From positions 2,105,486 through 2,169,485 of the forward strand of contig OZ012701.1 in assembly GCA_963942565.1 (NCBI GenBank): DNA of 64,000 bases, given 5' to 3'. The DNA comes from Maea johnstoni (taxonomy: Eukaryota; Annelida; Polychaeta; Spionida; Magelonidae). The notes under the pieces are model-generated. The model was given only the letters and a program-made list of their open reading frames with translations, ran no database searches and was not told where the DNA came from. Below are positions 35,209-59,528 of this stretch, in pieces; the first letter of the stretch is position 1; the number at the start of each line of letters is the position of its first letter. Position numbers and translations under genes: made by a program.

Positions 35209-35700
35209 TACTAGTCAATGAAGGCATTCCAGTAACTTGAGAACAAGAGGTGTCCAGTCCTTGCCCAAAATGGCTTGAGGTGTAGACTTAGAATCTGAGA
35301 AAATAAAGAAATTCCTCTGTTTTGAATCTAGTAAAATGCCAAGGAACTTTGTTTCCTTTTTCACAAGAATGGGGTTATTATAAAGAACTAGATAGGGATC
35401 AGGATGAAGACCCTTTTTTCGACAAAAATGCTCACAGACAGTCTTTGATTGTAAGAATTTAAAACCATTACTGGCAGCCCATTTGTCTATTCTATTCGGA
35501 TAGGAGTTGAAGCTGCCTTTCTATGGCTTGCATGTGTTTGACGCGATAGGGGACAACCAAGTCATCAACAAATAGAGACTTGTCAACACCATTTCTTATA
35601 CAGCTGGTGATGCTGTTGATTTTCTTCTATAAATAGGACAACAGATAAAATGCTACCCTGAGGAACCCCTCCCCCTCTGCCCAATTCTGAATTCAATTTT
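35209..35700 (-). mobile_element. LINE reverse transcriptase part, continuation
   Basis: The minus strand reads RT motifs: GGGVPQGSIL near 35665-35690, INSITSCIRNGVDKSLFVDD with LVV near 35545-35620, then KWAASNGFKFLQSKTVCEHF near 35410-35490. FVDD is the RT active-site box. Together with 33170-33652 it gives RT followed by RNase H, as in I-group LINEs. The copy is 5' truncated and has several breaks. Confidence 0.8.
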
Positions 35701-36600
35701 TCTTTTCTTTTTTTTTCAAATACCACCACCGCACCTCCCCTGAATTGTGATCACTCTAATACCCGAATTCTATTCTCCCCACAACTTTTTAAAATGGAAC
35801 ATAATGAAACAATAAAGACCATCCTCAAGTAAATGGTTAGCTACCATTTTATTTTTGTAACCATCATTATACAGATCAGACATAAACATACAAACTTACA
35901 TGATTTAAAGTAGTACAAGGATATTTACAAAGAGTTCACAGTCTACAGTAAAGATATCCAATTCCTGCACTAAATATACTAGCAGACCAGGCAGTTTGTA
36001 CAACCGCGTGTCCAGTTGCCATCACGGTGCTTGGACATAGATAAGGCCACATGCCCATTAAGTCGCAGCTAAAGATACTGTATACTGTGTTAACCCTCAT
36101 GCTGCTGGTGGCTTATTTGGCGCAAAACACCTGAAAAATGACTGAAACCCAGGCACATTGGTACTCATCTGAGAGTTCTCAGCGAGAGCTTTCCAATGAA
36201 TATCAACATGACAGGGTTTTAATGGTTTTCAAAAATATTTGCATCCTTGCACTTAGGATGAAAGTACCCCTAGCATTGAAAGGGTTAATATTTCAGCAGT
36301 TTAAATAATGTGTACTTTGTGCACCCCCGGAAACTGCAATTATTACATTGCCCACCATTATATGGACAACTGACAAGGCAACAGGTCAATTAGAACAGGA
36401 ATTAAATATCTTTACTGTACTGCACAGAGCCAATGCATACTTCAAAAGAGATCAATTTCATATTTACCCCACCCGCAATCACAAATCACACAAGTCGATG
36501 CAATGATCGTAATGGGAAACGGGCAGTACTAAATATCAGGGTGCGCTGTGTCCGTTTGAGATATCAATTCACAACACGTATCAACATTCTCGTACAATCG
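35701..36600. mobile_element. Non-coding stretch with a TTAACCCT-type MITE
   Basis: Bases about 36091-36290 start GTTAACCCTCATGCTGCTGG and end AGGGTTAAT. They share TACTCATCTGAGAG and CATGACAGGGTTT with copies at about 37250-37360, 48290-48490 and 61020-61200. TTAA plus CCCT ends suggest a piggyBac-like non-autonomous element. The rest of the stretch has no recognisable content. Confidence 0.55.
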
Positions 36601-37080
36601 TTCCTCGGGCCGGGTCCAGGCGGAGGCTGTGATTGCAGGTTCCCATGGGGCTGGGCTGAGTTGGAGGCCGTGCTGACAGGTTCCCGCGGGACCGGGTCGA
36701 GGCAGATAGGTTACCAGGGTACAGGGCCGAGTTGGAGGCTGTGTTGATAGGTTCCCGCAGGGCCGGGTCAAGGCGGATAGGTTACCAGGGTACAGGGCCG
36801 AGTAGGAGGCTGTGTTGACAGGTTCCCGCGGGGCCGAGTCGAGGCAGATAGGTTACCAGGGTACAGGGCCGAGTAGGAGGCTGTGTTGACAGGTTCCCGC
36901 AGGGCCGGGTCGAGGCGGAGGCCTTGTTAGCATGTTCCCTCGGGGCTGGGCCGAGGCCGTGTTTGCAGGTTACCAGGGTACAGGGCCGAGTTGGAGGCCG
37001 TGTTGACAGGATCCCACGAGGCTGGGTTGAGGCGGAGGCTGTGTTAGCACGTTCCCATGGGGCTGGGCCGAATTGTCCCG
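36601..37080. repeat. GC-rich minisatellite B
   Basis: Units of about 40-100 bp alternate GGCCGGGTCGAGGCGGAG, GTGTTGACAGGTTCCCGC and ATAGGTTACCAGGGTACAGG. The unit is plainly related to minisatellite A at 19575-20050 through GTTGACAGGTT and GAGGCGGAGGC. ORFs on both strands are repeat translations. Confidence 0.9.
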
Positions 37081-37630
37081 CTGTCCTTAAGATCTCTTAT
37101 TGCAGATATACACTCCCTCATCACATACACTCTCACCAGCACTAGAGTCACCGGCTGCCTGCTGAAACACAGAAACAACAACAAAGATCATCAAAATAAG
37201 ACAATTAAACTTTCCAGTTTGTTTGCTTGTTTGTTTTGGTATTAATTCATCACTGGGTACTTTCAGATGAGTACCCATTCGCCAGGGTTTCAGTCATTTT
37301 TGTTGTTTTTTGCTTCATTTTGTATTGGCAAAATTAGCCACCACCAGCATAAGGGTTAAATATCAGAGAAGCTCCAATTCATAATAGCTGAGAGTTGATT
37401 TCAAACTTCCAGCCACCCATAATGGGTTACACAACAAACAGCTGGTTATGAGGATGTGACCTCCATTGTTAATTCTGTAGTTATTTCATTGTTACTTCTT
37501 AATGTAAAGCACGTGAAGACGTAACACCAATTGTCATTTTCATTGTTTTCTATTATAGTAATTTCTACTGTTACTCCTAAATGGCGAGCAGCATCACGTA
37601 TAATCCGCAAGTGAAGATGACACGTTTTGT

Positions 37631-37839
37631 TATATACACAGGTAGAAATTGACGGGCCCGTTACGGGCTCAGAATCCATTAAAACAGGCCCATTGCAGGT
37701 CTGTTATGACAGGCCTGAAAAAATAATGGGCCCGTTACTGGTCATGAAATGTGCTGTGAAATGTCGATATATTGAGGGATCGAAAACGGCCCCTTTAAGG
37801 GACCGTACAGGCCAGTCAACTTTCACCTGTGTATACGGT
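37631..37839. mobile_element. Small TIR element, ends TATACACAGGT
   Basis: The left end is TATACACAGGTAGAAATTGA and the right end TTTCACCTGTGTATAC. The interior is rich in GGGCCCGTTAC phrases. A related copy lies at about 57890-58100 (right end TTTTTACCTGTGTATATC). It has no coding capacity. Bases 37081-37630 hold a short minus-strand frame (37087-37160) after a good acceptor, but its phase does not fit GABPB. Confidence 0.65.
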
Positions 37840-37849
37840 TATTCCTTTA

Positions 37850-39524
37850 TACAGGGTTGCATCACTAATCATTAGCAAGTGAAAATGAAACCCATTGTTA
37901 TTTCTATTGAATTTATATTGTCATTTCTATTGTTACTCCTTTATACAGAGCAGCATCACTAACCTTTAGAATGTCAAGCTATGACACCCATCATTATTTC
38001 TATTGAATTTCTATTGTTATCCTATTGTTATTTTCTATTGTTATCTCCATTGTTACACCTTTATACAATGCAGCATCACCTACCTTCAGAATGTGAAGAT
38101 GTGGCACCCATTATTTCTATTGTTATTTCTATTGTTATTTCTATTGTTATTCTATTGTTATCTCTATTGTAACTCTTTTATACAGAGCAGCATCACTAAC
38201 CTTCAGAATGTGAAGATGCGACACCCATTGTTATTTCTATTGGATTTCTATTGTTATCCTATTGTTATTTTCTATTGTTATCTCCATTGTTACACCTTTA
38301 TACAATGCAGCATCACCTACCTTCAGAATGTGAAGATGTGGCACCCATTATTTCTATTGTTATTTCTATTGTTATTTCTATTGTTATTCTATTGTTATCT
38401 CTATTGTAACTCTTTTATACAGAGTAGCATCACTAACCTTCAGAATGTGAAGATGCGACACCCATTGTTATTTCTATTGGATTTCTATTGTTATCCTACT
38501 TGTTTTTGCTATATCGCTACTGCTATTTTATATCTATTGTTACTCCTTGGTATAGAGCAGCATCACTAACCTTCAGAATGTGAAGATGCGACACCCATTG
38601 TTATTTCTATTGGATTTCTATTGTTATCCTACTTGTTTTTGCTATATCGCTACTGCTATTTTATATCTATTGTTACTCCTTGGTATAGAGCAGCATCACT
38701 AACCTTCAGAATGTGAAGATGCGACACCCATTGTTATTTCTATTGGATTTCTATTGTTATCCTACTTGTTTTTGCTATATCGCTACTGCTATTTTATATC
38801 TATTGTTACTCCTTGGTATAGAGCAGCATCACTAACCTTCAGAATGTGAAGATGCGACACCCATTGTTATTTCTATTGGATTTCTATTGTTATCCTACTT
38901 GTTTTTGCTATATCGCTACTGCTATTTTATATCTATTGTTACTCCTTGGTATAGAGCAGCATCACTAATCATGAGAATGTGAAGATCTCTTTATCTTTAA
39001 ATCATTCTTATTCAGAATATGAAGATGTGGCACCCATTGTTAATTCTATTGAATTTCTATTGTTATTTCTATTGTTATTTCTATTGTTATTTCTATTGTT
39101 ACTCTTTTATATAGAGCAGCATCACTAACCTTCAGAATGTGAAGATGTGGCACCCATTATTTCTATTGTTATTCTATTGTTATTTCTATTGTTACTCTTT
39201 TATACAGAGTAGCATCACTAACCTTCAGAATGTGAAGATGCGACACCCATTGTTATTTCTATTGTTATCCTACTTGTTTTTGCTATATTGCTACTGTTAT
39301 TTTATATCTATTGTTACTCCTTGGTATAGAGCAGCATCACTTACCATGAGAATGTGAAGATCTCTTTATCTTTAAATCATTGTTATTCAGAATGTGAAGA
39401 TGTGGCACCAATTGTTATTTCTATTGAATTTCCATTGTCATCCTATTGTTAATTCTATTGATTTTTCTATTGTTATTTCTATTGTTAATTATATTGTTAC
39501 TCCTTTATATAGAGCAGCACTCAC
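37850..39524 (-). repeat. Donor-anchored minisatellite in GABPB intron 9
   Basis: About fourteen units of roughly 90-160 bp fill the start of the intron after exon 9. Four near-identical units are spaced exactly 133 bp (CATCACT at 38561, 38694, 38827, 38960). On the gene strand each unit contains a copy of the exon end and its donor: exon 9 ends ATACTGCAG|GTGAGTGCTGC and the units read ATTCTGAAG|GTTAGTGATGC, both preceded by AGAAATAACA and followed by TCTAT, a gap, AGTAACAATA. The remainder is an ATTGTTATTTCT-type simple repeat. The array thus begins at the exon boundary. Confidence 0.9.
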
Positions 39525-52868
<13,344 letters not shown>

Positions 52869-53059
52869 CTGCAAGAGAGTGCTTCTGAAGTCAAGTTAGC
52901 CATTCACACACAAAAACACAGTCTGGACAGTGGACAGGCAGTTTTCTGATTCAAGCCACGCTTTCAGACAAGCAAATTTTCCTAAGATTGTTTAAACTAT
53001 TTTTTACTGGACATTGTAAAATGTAGTGGGTAAGATTGATTTGATTTGATTTTATTCGG

Positions 53060-53160
53060 TCTAGTACAATGTGTATTACATAGCATTTGGCATACAAGAA
53101 AATATCATATATAAAGGTGACTAGTTGGAGTGTCATTAACTGCTATTCAATAGAAATCTA
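53060..53160. repeat. Interspersed repeat copy (pair of 4556-4640)
   Basis: GTGTATTACATAGCATTTGG then GGTGACTAGTTGGA, a gap and GTCATTAACTGCT match 4556-4640. Upstream here (53035-53065) TTTGATTTGATTTTATTCGG looks like a retroposon 3' flank. Class unknown. Confidence 0.6.
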
Positions 53161-53284
53161 ACCAGACACAGGATATATACACTAAAAGTTAGAAACTTAT
53201 TTCCATAGTGGTCCACTGTAAACTTTACCACTGTAAACTTCTTCAAAGTCAAACCTTTTTGTATCAGAATCCACTAACTTACTA

Positions 53285-53743
53285 GTGCTCGGACGATAAA
53301 TCGCCTTATTGATCGTTGTGCCACGATTGTAGCACTATCGATAATTAACTCAAAGAATTATCGATAATGAACGATAATACTCGTTCAAAATAGAAGCACA
53401 TGAAATGACATGAAATCTAAAAAAATGCAAGCTAACTACTCACCACAACGCCACTTCTATTACTTTGATATACCGGCGGTGCCTTCCGGAGTTCCGGTAA
53501 ATAAACCGCCATTTTGGACTTCAAAATCACGCTGCTAATCACGCCACAAACATGATTTTGGTCAATTTCAAAATGGCGGATGTTGTTTACCGGAAAGCAT
53601 CGCCGGTATATAACGAGCCATCAGGAACAGAATGTGGGCAAGTTCTGTATCGCCTCAAGTTACAAAATTATCGTTCTTTATCGATAATCTATCGTCACAT
53701 GGGACGCTATATCTATAGAAAAAAATTGGCCAAGTCCGAGCAC
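53285..53743. mobile_element. 459-bp foldback MITE with TA target duplication
   Basis: Inverted ends GTGCTCGGAC (53285) and GTCCGAGCAC (ending 53743) are each flanked by TA, the Tc1/mariner signature. The inner sequence folds back almost end to end: ATTATCGATAATGAACGATA pairs with the right arm, as do TTCCGGTAAATAAACCGCCA and the CAAAATGGCGG/CCGCCATTTTG pair near the centre. No coding capacity. Confidence 0.88.
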
Positions 53744-54786
53744 TAGAATCCACACATTCCACATGCAGTGCCTCAGCTAGGATTTCAATTTTCAAATATA
53801 TGTCTATCTTAAATAGCAATCACAAAAATTCTGCCCGAGCAAATCCAGCTTAGTACTGAGCTAATTTTAATATTACAATGACAGTTATCACCCTTGTCAA
53901 AATTCACACTTCAGCCATATCTAAGATGTTTTGTTAGGAAAATCTCAAGTTTATGTTATGATTGAAAATTCTTCACATGAGTCATTCAGGCAACATTGGT
54001 CCTGCATATAGGGTCCCCTACATGGCTAAGTACCTAGCCTAGCCCTAGGCGTCAAACAAGAAGCCTCAGATAAATTGATAATCAGGTTAATAGAGCCCAG
54101 ATGGGCCAGTCCCCAGTGAATTAGGTCGTCATGCACTGACCACAAGTACTGTTCAGTGAGTATAGGCACAAGAGGCGACTCAGGGGAGAGGCTGGAGATC
54201 GTCATTTCCTGCTCTACACTGATGCAGGACCATCACAGCTTGCGTGTGCTGAGCCGTGAATGGAGACAAAAGGAGACTCCTGGCTGAATTAGGCCGTCCT
54301 TTCGGCCTCTGGGCAGTGAATACAGGGTGGTTTACAGGGAAACTGGCCGTGGCGCCCTGTGGAGCCTTCACAGACATATGGGCGCCCGTAAGACGCCCAG
54401 CTGGCTAAGTCAGTGATCAGGTACCCAAGTTTTATAGCAAGCAAAGCTCACAAAGGCCTCAGCCCTTTCCCGATGCTCGCAATAGTGTGACATCAGCTAG
54501 AAATCCATGCAGGGGCCCCAAAAGTTTTGATGATGCCATGTGGACTTTCATTGGATGAAACGTGAAATGATAACGTACATTGTGGATAAATTCCTGTGCA
54601 CTGTCTTAGTGTCGTCTAGCTTCGCTCGCCCTTCCTCATATTATAGCGCATAGAGCCCTATGAAAATACCTAGGCTTGGAAAACACACTATATACAGTGA
54701 GAAGCTGTTTATAAAACATGATTTTTGTGTCATTTCCACAGAGTTGTAGGATAATTTTTTATCACTCAAATGCGCTATAATAGCCA
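53744..54786. other. Non-coding stretch upstream of GABPB
   Basis: Nothing gene-like. The ORF at 54180-54377 minus has no motif. It may contain the untranslated first exon of GABPB, which could not be located. Confidence 0.4.
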
Positions 54787-54934
54787 TTAAGACCTGCCAC
54801 TGAGCATTGGTGCAGATTTATAGCCTCGCCGAGGGTGTTTGTTGCAAAGCTTCGGCCTTGGCGGCCTCAGCTTTGGCAACAAACACCTACGTCTTGGCTA
54901 TAAATCTGCACCAATGCTCAGCGGCAGATCTTAA
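54787..54934. mobile_element. Foldback element between TTAA sites
   Basis: Arms of about 65-70 bp (GACCTGCCACTGAGCATTGG inward from the left; GATCTGCCGCTGAGCATTGG inward from the right) surround a short GC-rich loop. TTAA lies at 54787-54790 and 54931-54934. TTAA flanks fit a piggyBac-type MITE. Some mismatches within the inner arms. Confidence 0.85.
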
Positions 54935-55439
54935 TACCTATAATAATGCTAGTTATTTCGAGTGCTGGAAGCTACCAACATTCATAAACATGCTAAAGGG
55001 TTTCACCTGCCAGGCTGCCACACAATGTGACATGTAGCTAAAAGCAATTGAGTTTGCTGCTGGATTTTGAGGGTTGCAATTGAGACCCTTTGGTTTTTAA
55101 CTAAATACTGATTTTGAAGAAAGCAGATTCAGATGCATTCTGAATAGGAATAGGAAGAAACATCTGTAATTGTTCATGGCCTTGCTAAATCCTGTCAATT
55201 GCAACAATCAGTATCTGAATATAGCCTTGAATAGGGGACCTTGGCTTTACTTTAGTAAACAAATTTACCGGTTCGTTTCCATTCAGCAGTTGTTTTTCAG
55301 GGAAACAACAATAGCAGTAACAATACAAGTTACGAGGACGCATTCAAATGAATCGACACCAAACGGTCAAGACGTAGGTGTTCAACCCCTGTGTTTAAAA
55401 CTAACGTAAGCGAGGCAGTTGCAGATGACAGAAGTCGTC

Positions 55440-55710
55440 GAATTCAAGCAAGTGCATTTCGAGCGCCATTTTGTAAACTAACCAAAACGGAAGTTGCATG
55501 TGTCTATGAAAGAAAACTCGGTTTGTGCATCGAAAATAAACGGTAATTCCCATAATGTAGGACCCAACTAGAGCTCTTCATCTGAAGCCATACCTCGCGA
55601 GTTCTGAATATTCGATATCATCCAAATAGTGTCCAAAAAGGTGAAATAGTCTTTGGTGGTTTCCTTCACGCCGGAAGTTCGATTGTTATTCCGGAAGCAT
55701 GTGCTGGAAT
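55440..55710. promoter_or_regulatory. Candidate shared promoter with ETS/GABP sites
   Basis: The interval between GABPB (minus) and TLNRD1 (plus) holds AACGGAAGTTGC (about 55486), GCGCCATTTTG (about 55463), GCCGGAAGTTCG (55670) and TTCCGGAAGCATG (55689). GTACCGGAAG lies on the minus strand near 55796. CCGGAAGT is the binding consensus of GABP-alpha, partner of the GABPB product. An NRF1-like CATGCGCAG lies at about 55963. Clustered sites in a head-to-head interval suggest a bidirectional housekeeping-type promoter. Transcription starts are inferred, not seen. Confidence 0.45.
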
Positions 55711-56136
55711 ATTCACAGGGACTATAATTTTTGGATATTCTTTCGCGTTATTGTAGTAAAAGATCGCTATTGTTGTATTGCCACGATTTTGCATATTCTT
55801 CCGGTACTCTGTGGTCACTGTATCTCTAAATTGATCGCTGAAAGGTCAAGTCAATACAACAAAATGTTAGGACTATTTGTTTGTGTACATTTAGTTCACC
55901 TTCATCGAGTAGTGAGACGTCATGCAGCTCACGCGAGACTTTGCGTGACTTGAAGCCGGCCATGCGCAGTCGTCCCGGTTCTATTTTGACCACACCTTTC
56001 CGTGGGGGTAACTGGCTCTTCAAAGTATTTGTTTACAAAATTGCGGTCACGGATTTCGAAGCTCGTGTGTCAAAAAGATGAACTATTTAGTTGTCAAGCG
56101 ATCGAAACAGTTGTGGAGCTGACAAGTGCTCTGAAG

Positions 56137-56265
56137 ATGCTATTTGCAGCACTTGAAGATAGCTGCCCCTCGATAAGTCAGCAGCTGTGCACTGTGCGAA
56201 CAGACGTGGCTTCGGCAATAAACAGTGTGGTCATGTTTTGGTGGCCAAAAAGTCAGCAGACATAG
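56137..56265 (+). CDS. Upstream ORF touching the TLNRD1 start
   Basis: An ATG frame reads MLFAALEDSCPSISQQLCTV, then RTDVASAINSVVMFW, and ends with TAG at 56263-56265, directly followed by the TLNRD1 ATG in the same frame. The frame is open further upstream without an ATG. The sequence is helix-like, unlike typical UTR. It may be a regulatory uORF or a former N-terminal extension. Confidence 0.35.
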   Translation: MLFAALEDSCPSISQQLCTVRTDVASAINSVVMFWWPKSQQT

Positions 56266-57091
56266 ATGGTGTGTTTAAACCGACACCGAGTCCTTGTGAT
56301 GTCCACGGCGCATGCGCGGGAGGTGGTTTCCGCCTGTAACCGAAGTGCTACAAAGATGCAGCGCATAGGAGAACTGCTTCTCCTAAGCAGTGATATTCGA
56401 CCTCTTACTGTAGAGACCCTGTCAGTCTTTGGGGAGTCCTACAATAAATGTCGAGAGACAATTGTGTCCCGCACCCAGGGTTTAAACGTTTTAACAACTG
56501 CGGTGAACCTGCAGTTGCACAGCGTTACCGCGCGCTGGCACGACGTTGCGGAATGCATGCGAGAGATCTGCGAGCTAGTCACTAGTCTAACAGAATGCTG
56601 CAGCCACGCTGCGTACCTCATAGCCACCAGTTTTAAAGACAGCGTCTGCGCGCGAGCCGGAATAGTTGATCATTATCGCATGTCTCGCGCAAACATAGAC
56701 CTCGAACTCTGCTGTATGCGTTTAAAACAGTCAACGACCACTGACTTATCCCCACCGGTCCTCGTAGACGTGTGTTCAGATATATCGCGTCATCTCACCA
56801 TTCTCACTGAATGTTGTCGAATAGCGAGCGAGATGACCGCAAACCCGACTGATCAAGATCAGTTCAAACTCTGCATTAAAAGCCTCACGGCAAATGCCAG
56901 CTGCTTACTTGCCAGTATCAAATGTTTCAAAAGTTGCCCGACGGATACGCACTACCGGCGCTGCGTTGAGTTTTGCGAGCCTCTCATGGCGTCCAGCACG
57001 GCACTGATAAGTTTCGCCACGGAATCAGAGTTCATAGGTCAGCCGGCGAAAATCACCTCCGAAGCTCAGGATGCACAGAAAACAGTATTAA
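56266..57091 (+). CDS. Talin rod domain-containing protein 1, exon 1
   Basis: TLNRD1 (MESDC1) is an actin-binding homodimer made of a 4-helix bundle inserted into a 5-helix bundle like talin R7-R8. The frame reads KMQRIGELLLLSSDIRPLTV, then KCRETIVSRTQGLNVLTTAV, LVTSLTECCSHAAYLIATSF and DQFKLCIKSLTANASCLLAS. These align with human KMQVADLLLLSSEARP-type text, QCRDTIIARTKGLSILT, LVVSLTECSAHAAYL and EQFKLGVKCMSTSASALLA. The exon ends at TTAA|GTAAGT (phase 1) and continues at 62269. The ATG at 56266 has a poor -3 base. Met12 (56299) is an alternative start with a purine at -3. The full product is 343 residues, close to the human length. Confidence 0.95.
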
Positions 57092-57379
57092 GTAAGTATG
57101 AGGGGGAGAGCATTGATTAAGGGTTTTATTCCTATATACAACCCTTCGAAGGGGAACTAAACCCTGAAATATATGGCAGCTTATATGAAAGGAAATACAC
57201 TCTTTAAGCCATCAATCTTAAAGACCCAATCCAATTAGGTCCCACAGGGCAGAAAAGTGTGTATATCAGTGGCCCCATCTCCTCTCAATAGGCAACCATA
57301 CTTCACACCTCCTGCAGGTGCCAGGAAGCCATACTCACATGTGGGCATGGCAGGATGAGCTACTATGCATACAGTCTGG

Positions 57380-57690
57380 GACTTAGCCAGTACCCTTTCT
57401 GCCTGTCTTTTGGACAGGTGGTTTCCTAAAAATCTCCTGTTTGGACAGACAAAAATTTCTATGAAGATTTTTAAATTTTGACTTTTGGGATGTAATAACC
57501 AGATATTTTCCTAACAAAGCATCTTCTAGGACATCATTGGTCAAAGTGTAAATTGCCCTTTTTGACACACTAGGCTTTTAAATGTAGTTGTTATAAGGAC
57601 TTTAAGTAGACTAATGGCTAAAACTGGACGGCAGAATTTTTGAAATTGCTGTTTTGGACAGGCATTTTTGAAATCCTGGCTAAGACCCTG
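57380..57690. mobile_element. MITE of TTAGCCAG family
   Basis: It opens GGGACTTAGCCAGTACCCTT and ends AAATCCTGGCTAAGACCCTG, so both inverted ends of the family can be seen. Repeated TTTTGGACAG phrases inside. No ORF. Confidence 0.75.
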
Positions 57691-57747
57691 CATACAATGC
57701 ATATATAACTGCATAACCTCTGGGCCTCCACTCAAAGTTTCCAGCTT

Positions 57748-57905
57748 TTGCTTGAGGTAAATGGACCTCCAAAGGCTGATAATAGCAAAATCATATGGGT
57801 GAATTCATGTGTTGCCTTTGGCTGTATTAGTAGATCTAGAAGTGGCGTTGTTTTTCACGAGGTACCATGTGATAAGAAAGACAGCTTGAATATATACAAG
57901 TACAC
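57748..57905 (+). pseudogene. THAP zinc-finger fragment
   Basis: The plus frame reads WVNSCVAFGCISRSRSGVVF then HEVPCDKKDSLN. C-x-A-x-GC followed by FHxxP is the opening of a THAP domain, found in P-element-derived proteins and THAP transcription factors. Nothing of the remaining zinc ligands or AVPTIF-like end is visible nearby. It is a stray exon or transposon scrap in the TLNRD1 intron. Confidence 0.4.
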
Positions 57906-58110
57906 AGGAAGAAGAAGAGTGCATAACCTCTGGGAGTCTGGGTTTCTATATAGAGCCTGTTACGAGCATGTCTTAACAGGTCTGTTAAAATGGGCCGTCA
58001 AAATAACGTTATGTGTTTTCAAGCTGTAGTGCTCATTATAACAGGCCCGTGTCCTAATAAGCCAGTAACGAGCCCGTCAATTTTTACCTGTGTATATCAA
58101 AACCTTCAAA
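57906..58110. mobile_element. Small TIR element related to 37631-37839
   Basis: GAGCATGTCTTAACAGGTCT, AACAGGCCCGTGTCC and the right end TTTTTACCTGTGTATATC match the interior and end of the 37631 element. The left end is degraded. Another left-end scrap (TATACACAGGAAAAAGTTGA) is at 58131. Confidence 0.5.
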
Positions 58111-58301
58111 AATATGCACTATTTGAGTCCTATACACAGGAAAAAGTTGACGAGCCTGTACATAGTAAGCAAAGATTTTTAAAAAATGGTTGGTTATATT
58201 CTAAGAAATTTAAACATATTCCTGGCACATTATTTTTGTTTGGTCCCCTTATGCAGAAAGTTGACTCTAGAATATGTTTAGTAACATGGTTGTCATCTGC
58301 A

Positions 58302-59528
58302 GGAGGGCCTGCCCTGATGGCCGAGTGGTCTAAAGTGTTGCCACTGACTGCTCGCTGTCTCTCACCACTGAGGGCCTGCCCTGATGGCCAAGTGGTCTAA
58401 GATGTTGCCACTGACTGCTCGCTGTCTCTCACCACTGAGGGCCTGCCATGATGGCCGAGTGGTCTAAGGCATTGTCACTGACTGCTTGCTATCTCTCACT
58501 GGTGAGGGTCTGCCATGATGGCCGAGTGGTCTAAGGCATTGTCACTGACTGCTTGTTGTCTCTCACCTCTGAGGGCCTACTCTGATTGCCGAGTGGTCTA
58601 AGGCATTGCCACTGACTACTAGCTGTCTCTCATCACTGAGGGTCTGCCCTGATGGCAGGGTGGTCTAAGATATTGCCACAGACTACTAGCTGTCTCTCAT
58701 CACTGAGGGCCTGCCCTGATGGCTGGGTGGTCTAAAATGATGCCACAGACTACTAGCTGTCTCTCATCACTGTGGGCCTGCCCTGATGGCTGGGTGGTCT
58801 AAAATGATGCCACAGGCTACTAGCTGTCTCTCATCACTGAGGGCCTGTCCTGATGGCTGGGTGGTCTAAAATGTTGCCACAGACTACTAGCTGTCTCTCA
58901 TCACTGAGGGCCTGCCCTGATGGCTGGGTGGTCTAAAATGATGCCACAGACTACTAGCTGTCTCTCATCACTGAGGGCCTGCCCTGATGGCTGGGTGGTC
59001 TAAGATGTTGCCACTGACTACTAGCTGTCTCTCATACCTGAGGGCCTGCCCTGATGGCTGGGTGGTCTAAGATATTGCCACTGAATACTAGCTGTCTCTT
59101 ATCCCTGGGGGCCTGCCCTGATGGCTGGGTGGTCTAAGATATTGCCACTGACTACTAGTTGTCTCTCATCCCTGAGGGCCTGCCCTGATGGCTGGGTGGT
59201 CTAAAATAATGCCACAGACTACTAGCTGTCTCTCATCACTGATGGCCTGCCCTGATGGCTGGGTGGTCTAAAATGATGCCACAGACTACTAGCTGTCTCT
59301 CATCACTGAGGGCCTGCCCTGATGGCTGGGTGGTCTAAAATGATGCCACTGACTACTAGCTGTCTCTCATCACTGATGGCCTGCCCTGATGGCTGGGTGG
59401 TCTAAAATGATGCCACTGACTACTAGCTGTCTCTCATCACTGATGGCCTACCCTGAATCCTGAGTGGTCTAAGGTGCTGCCACTGACTGCTCGCTGTGTC
59501 TCACCACTGAGGGCCTGCCCTGATACTA
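58302..59528 (+). repeat. 67-bp array carrying a tRNA-Leu-like box A
   Basis: About eighteen units of 67 bp (GAGGGCCTGCCCTGATGG, then C(C/T)G(A/G)GTGGTCTAA(A/G), ending AGCTGTCTCTCATCACT). The units at 58450-58470 and 58517-58537 contain GATGGCCGAGTGGTCTAAGG plus C, the D-arm and box A region of eukaryotic tRNA-Leu. Other units drift to GATGGCTGGGTGGTCTAA. No box B or anticodon arm is present in the unit. It lies in the TLNRD1 intron on the sense strand. Confidence 0.9.

Noticed and set aside
37087-37278. Last exon of GABPB (frame QQAAGDSSAGESVCDEG)
   Set aside because: It has a good acceptor, but its phase does not fit the phase-1 donor of exon 9 and it lacks the expected leucine-zipper-like sequence.
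38003-38569. 188-residue Tyr/Leu/Phe-rich ORF resembling a membrane protein
   Set aside because: It is the translation of the 133-bp/ATTGTTATTTCT minisatellite in GABPB intron 9.
58290-59520. A cluster of tRNA-Leu genes
   Set aside because: Only the D-arm/box A region matches; anticodon arm, T-arm/box B and acceptor pairing are absent in the 67-bp unit.
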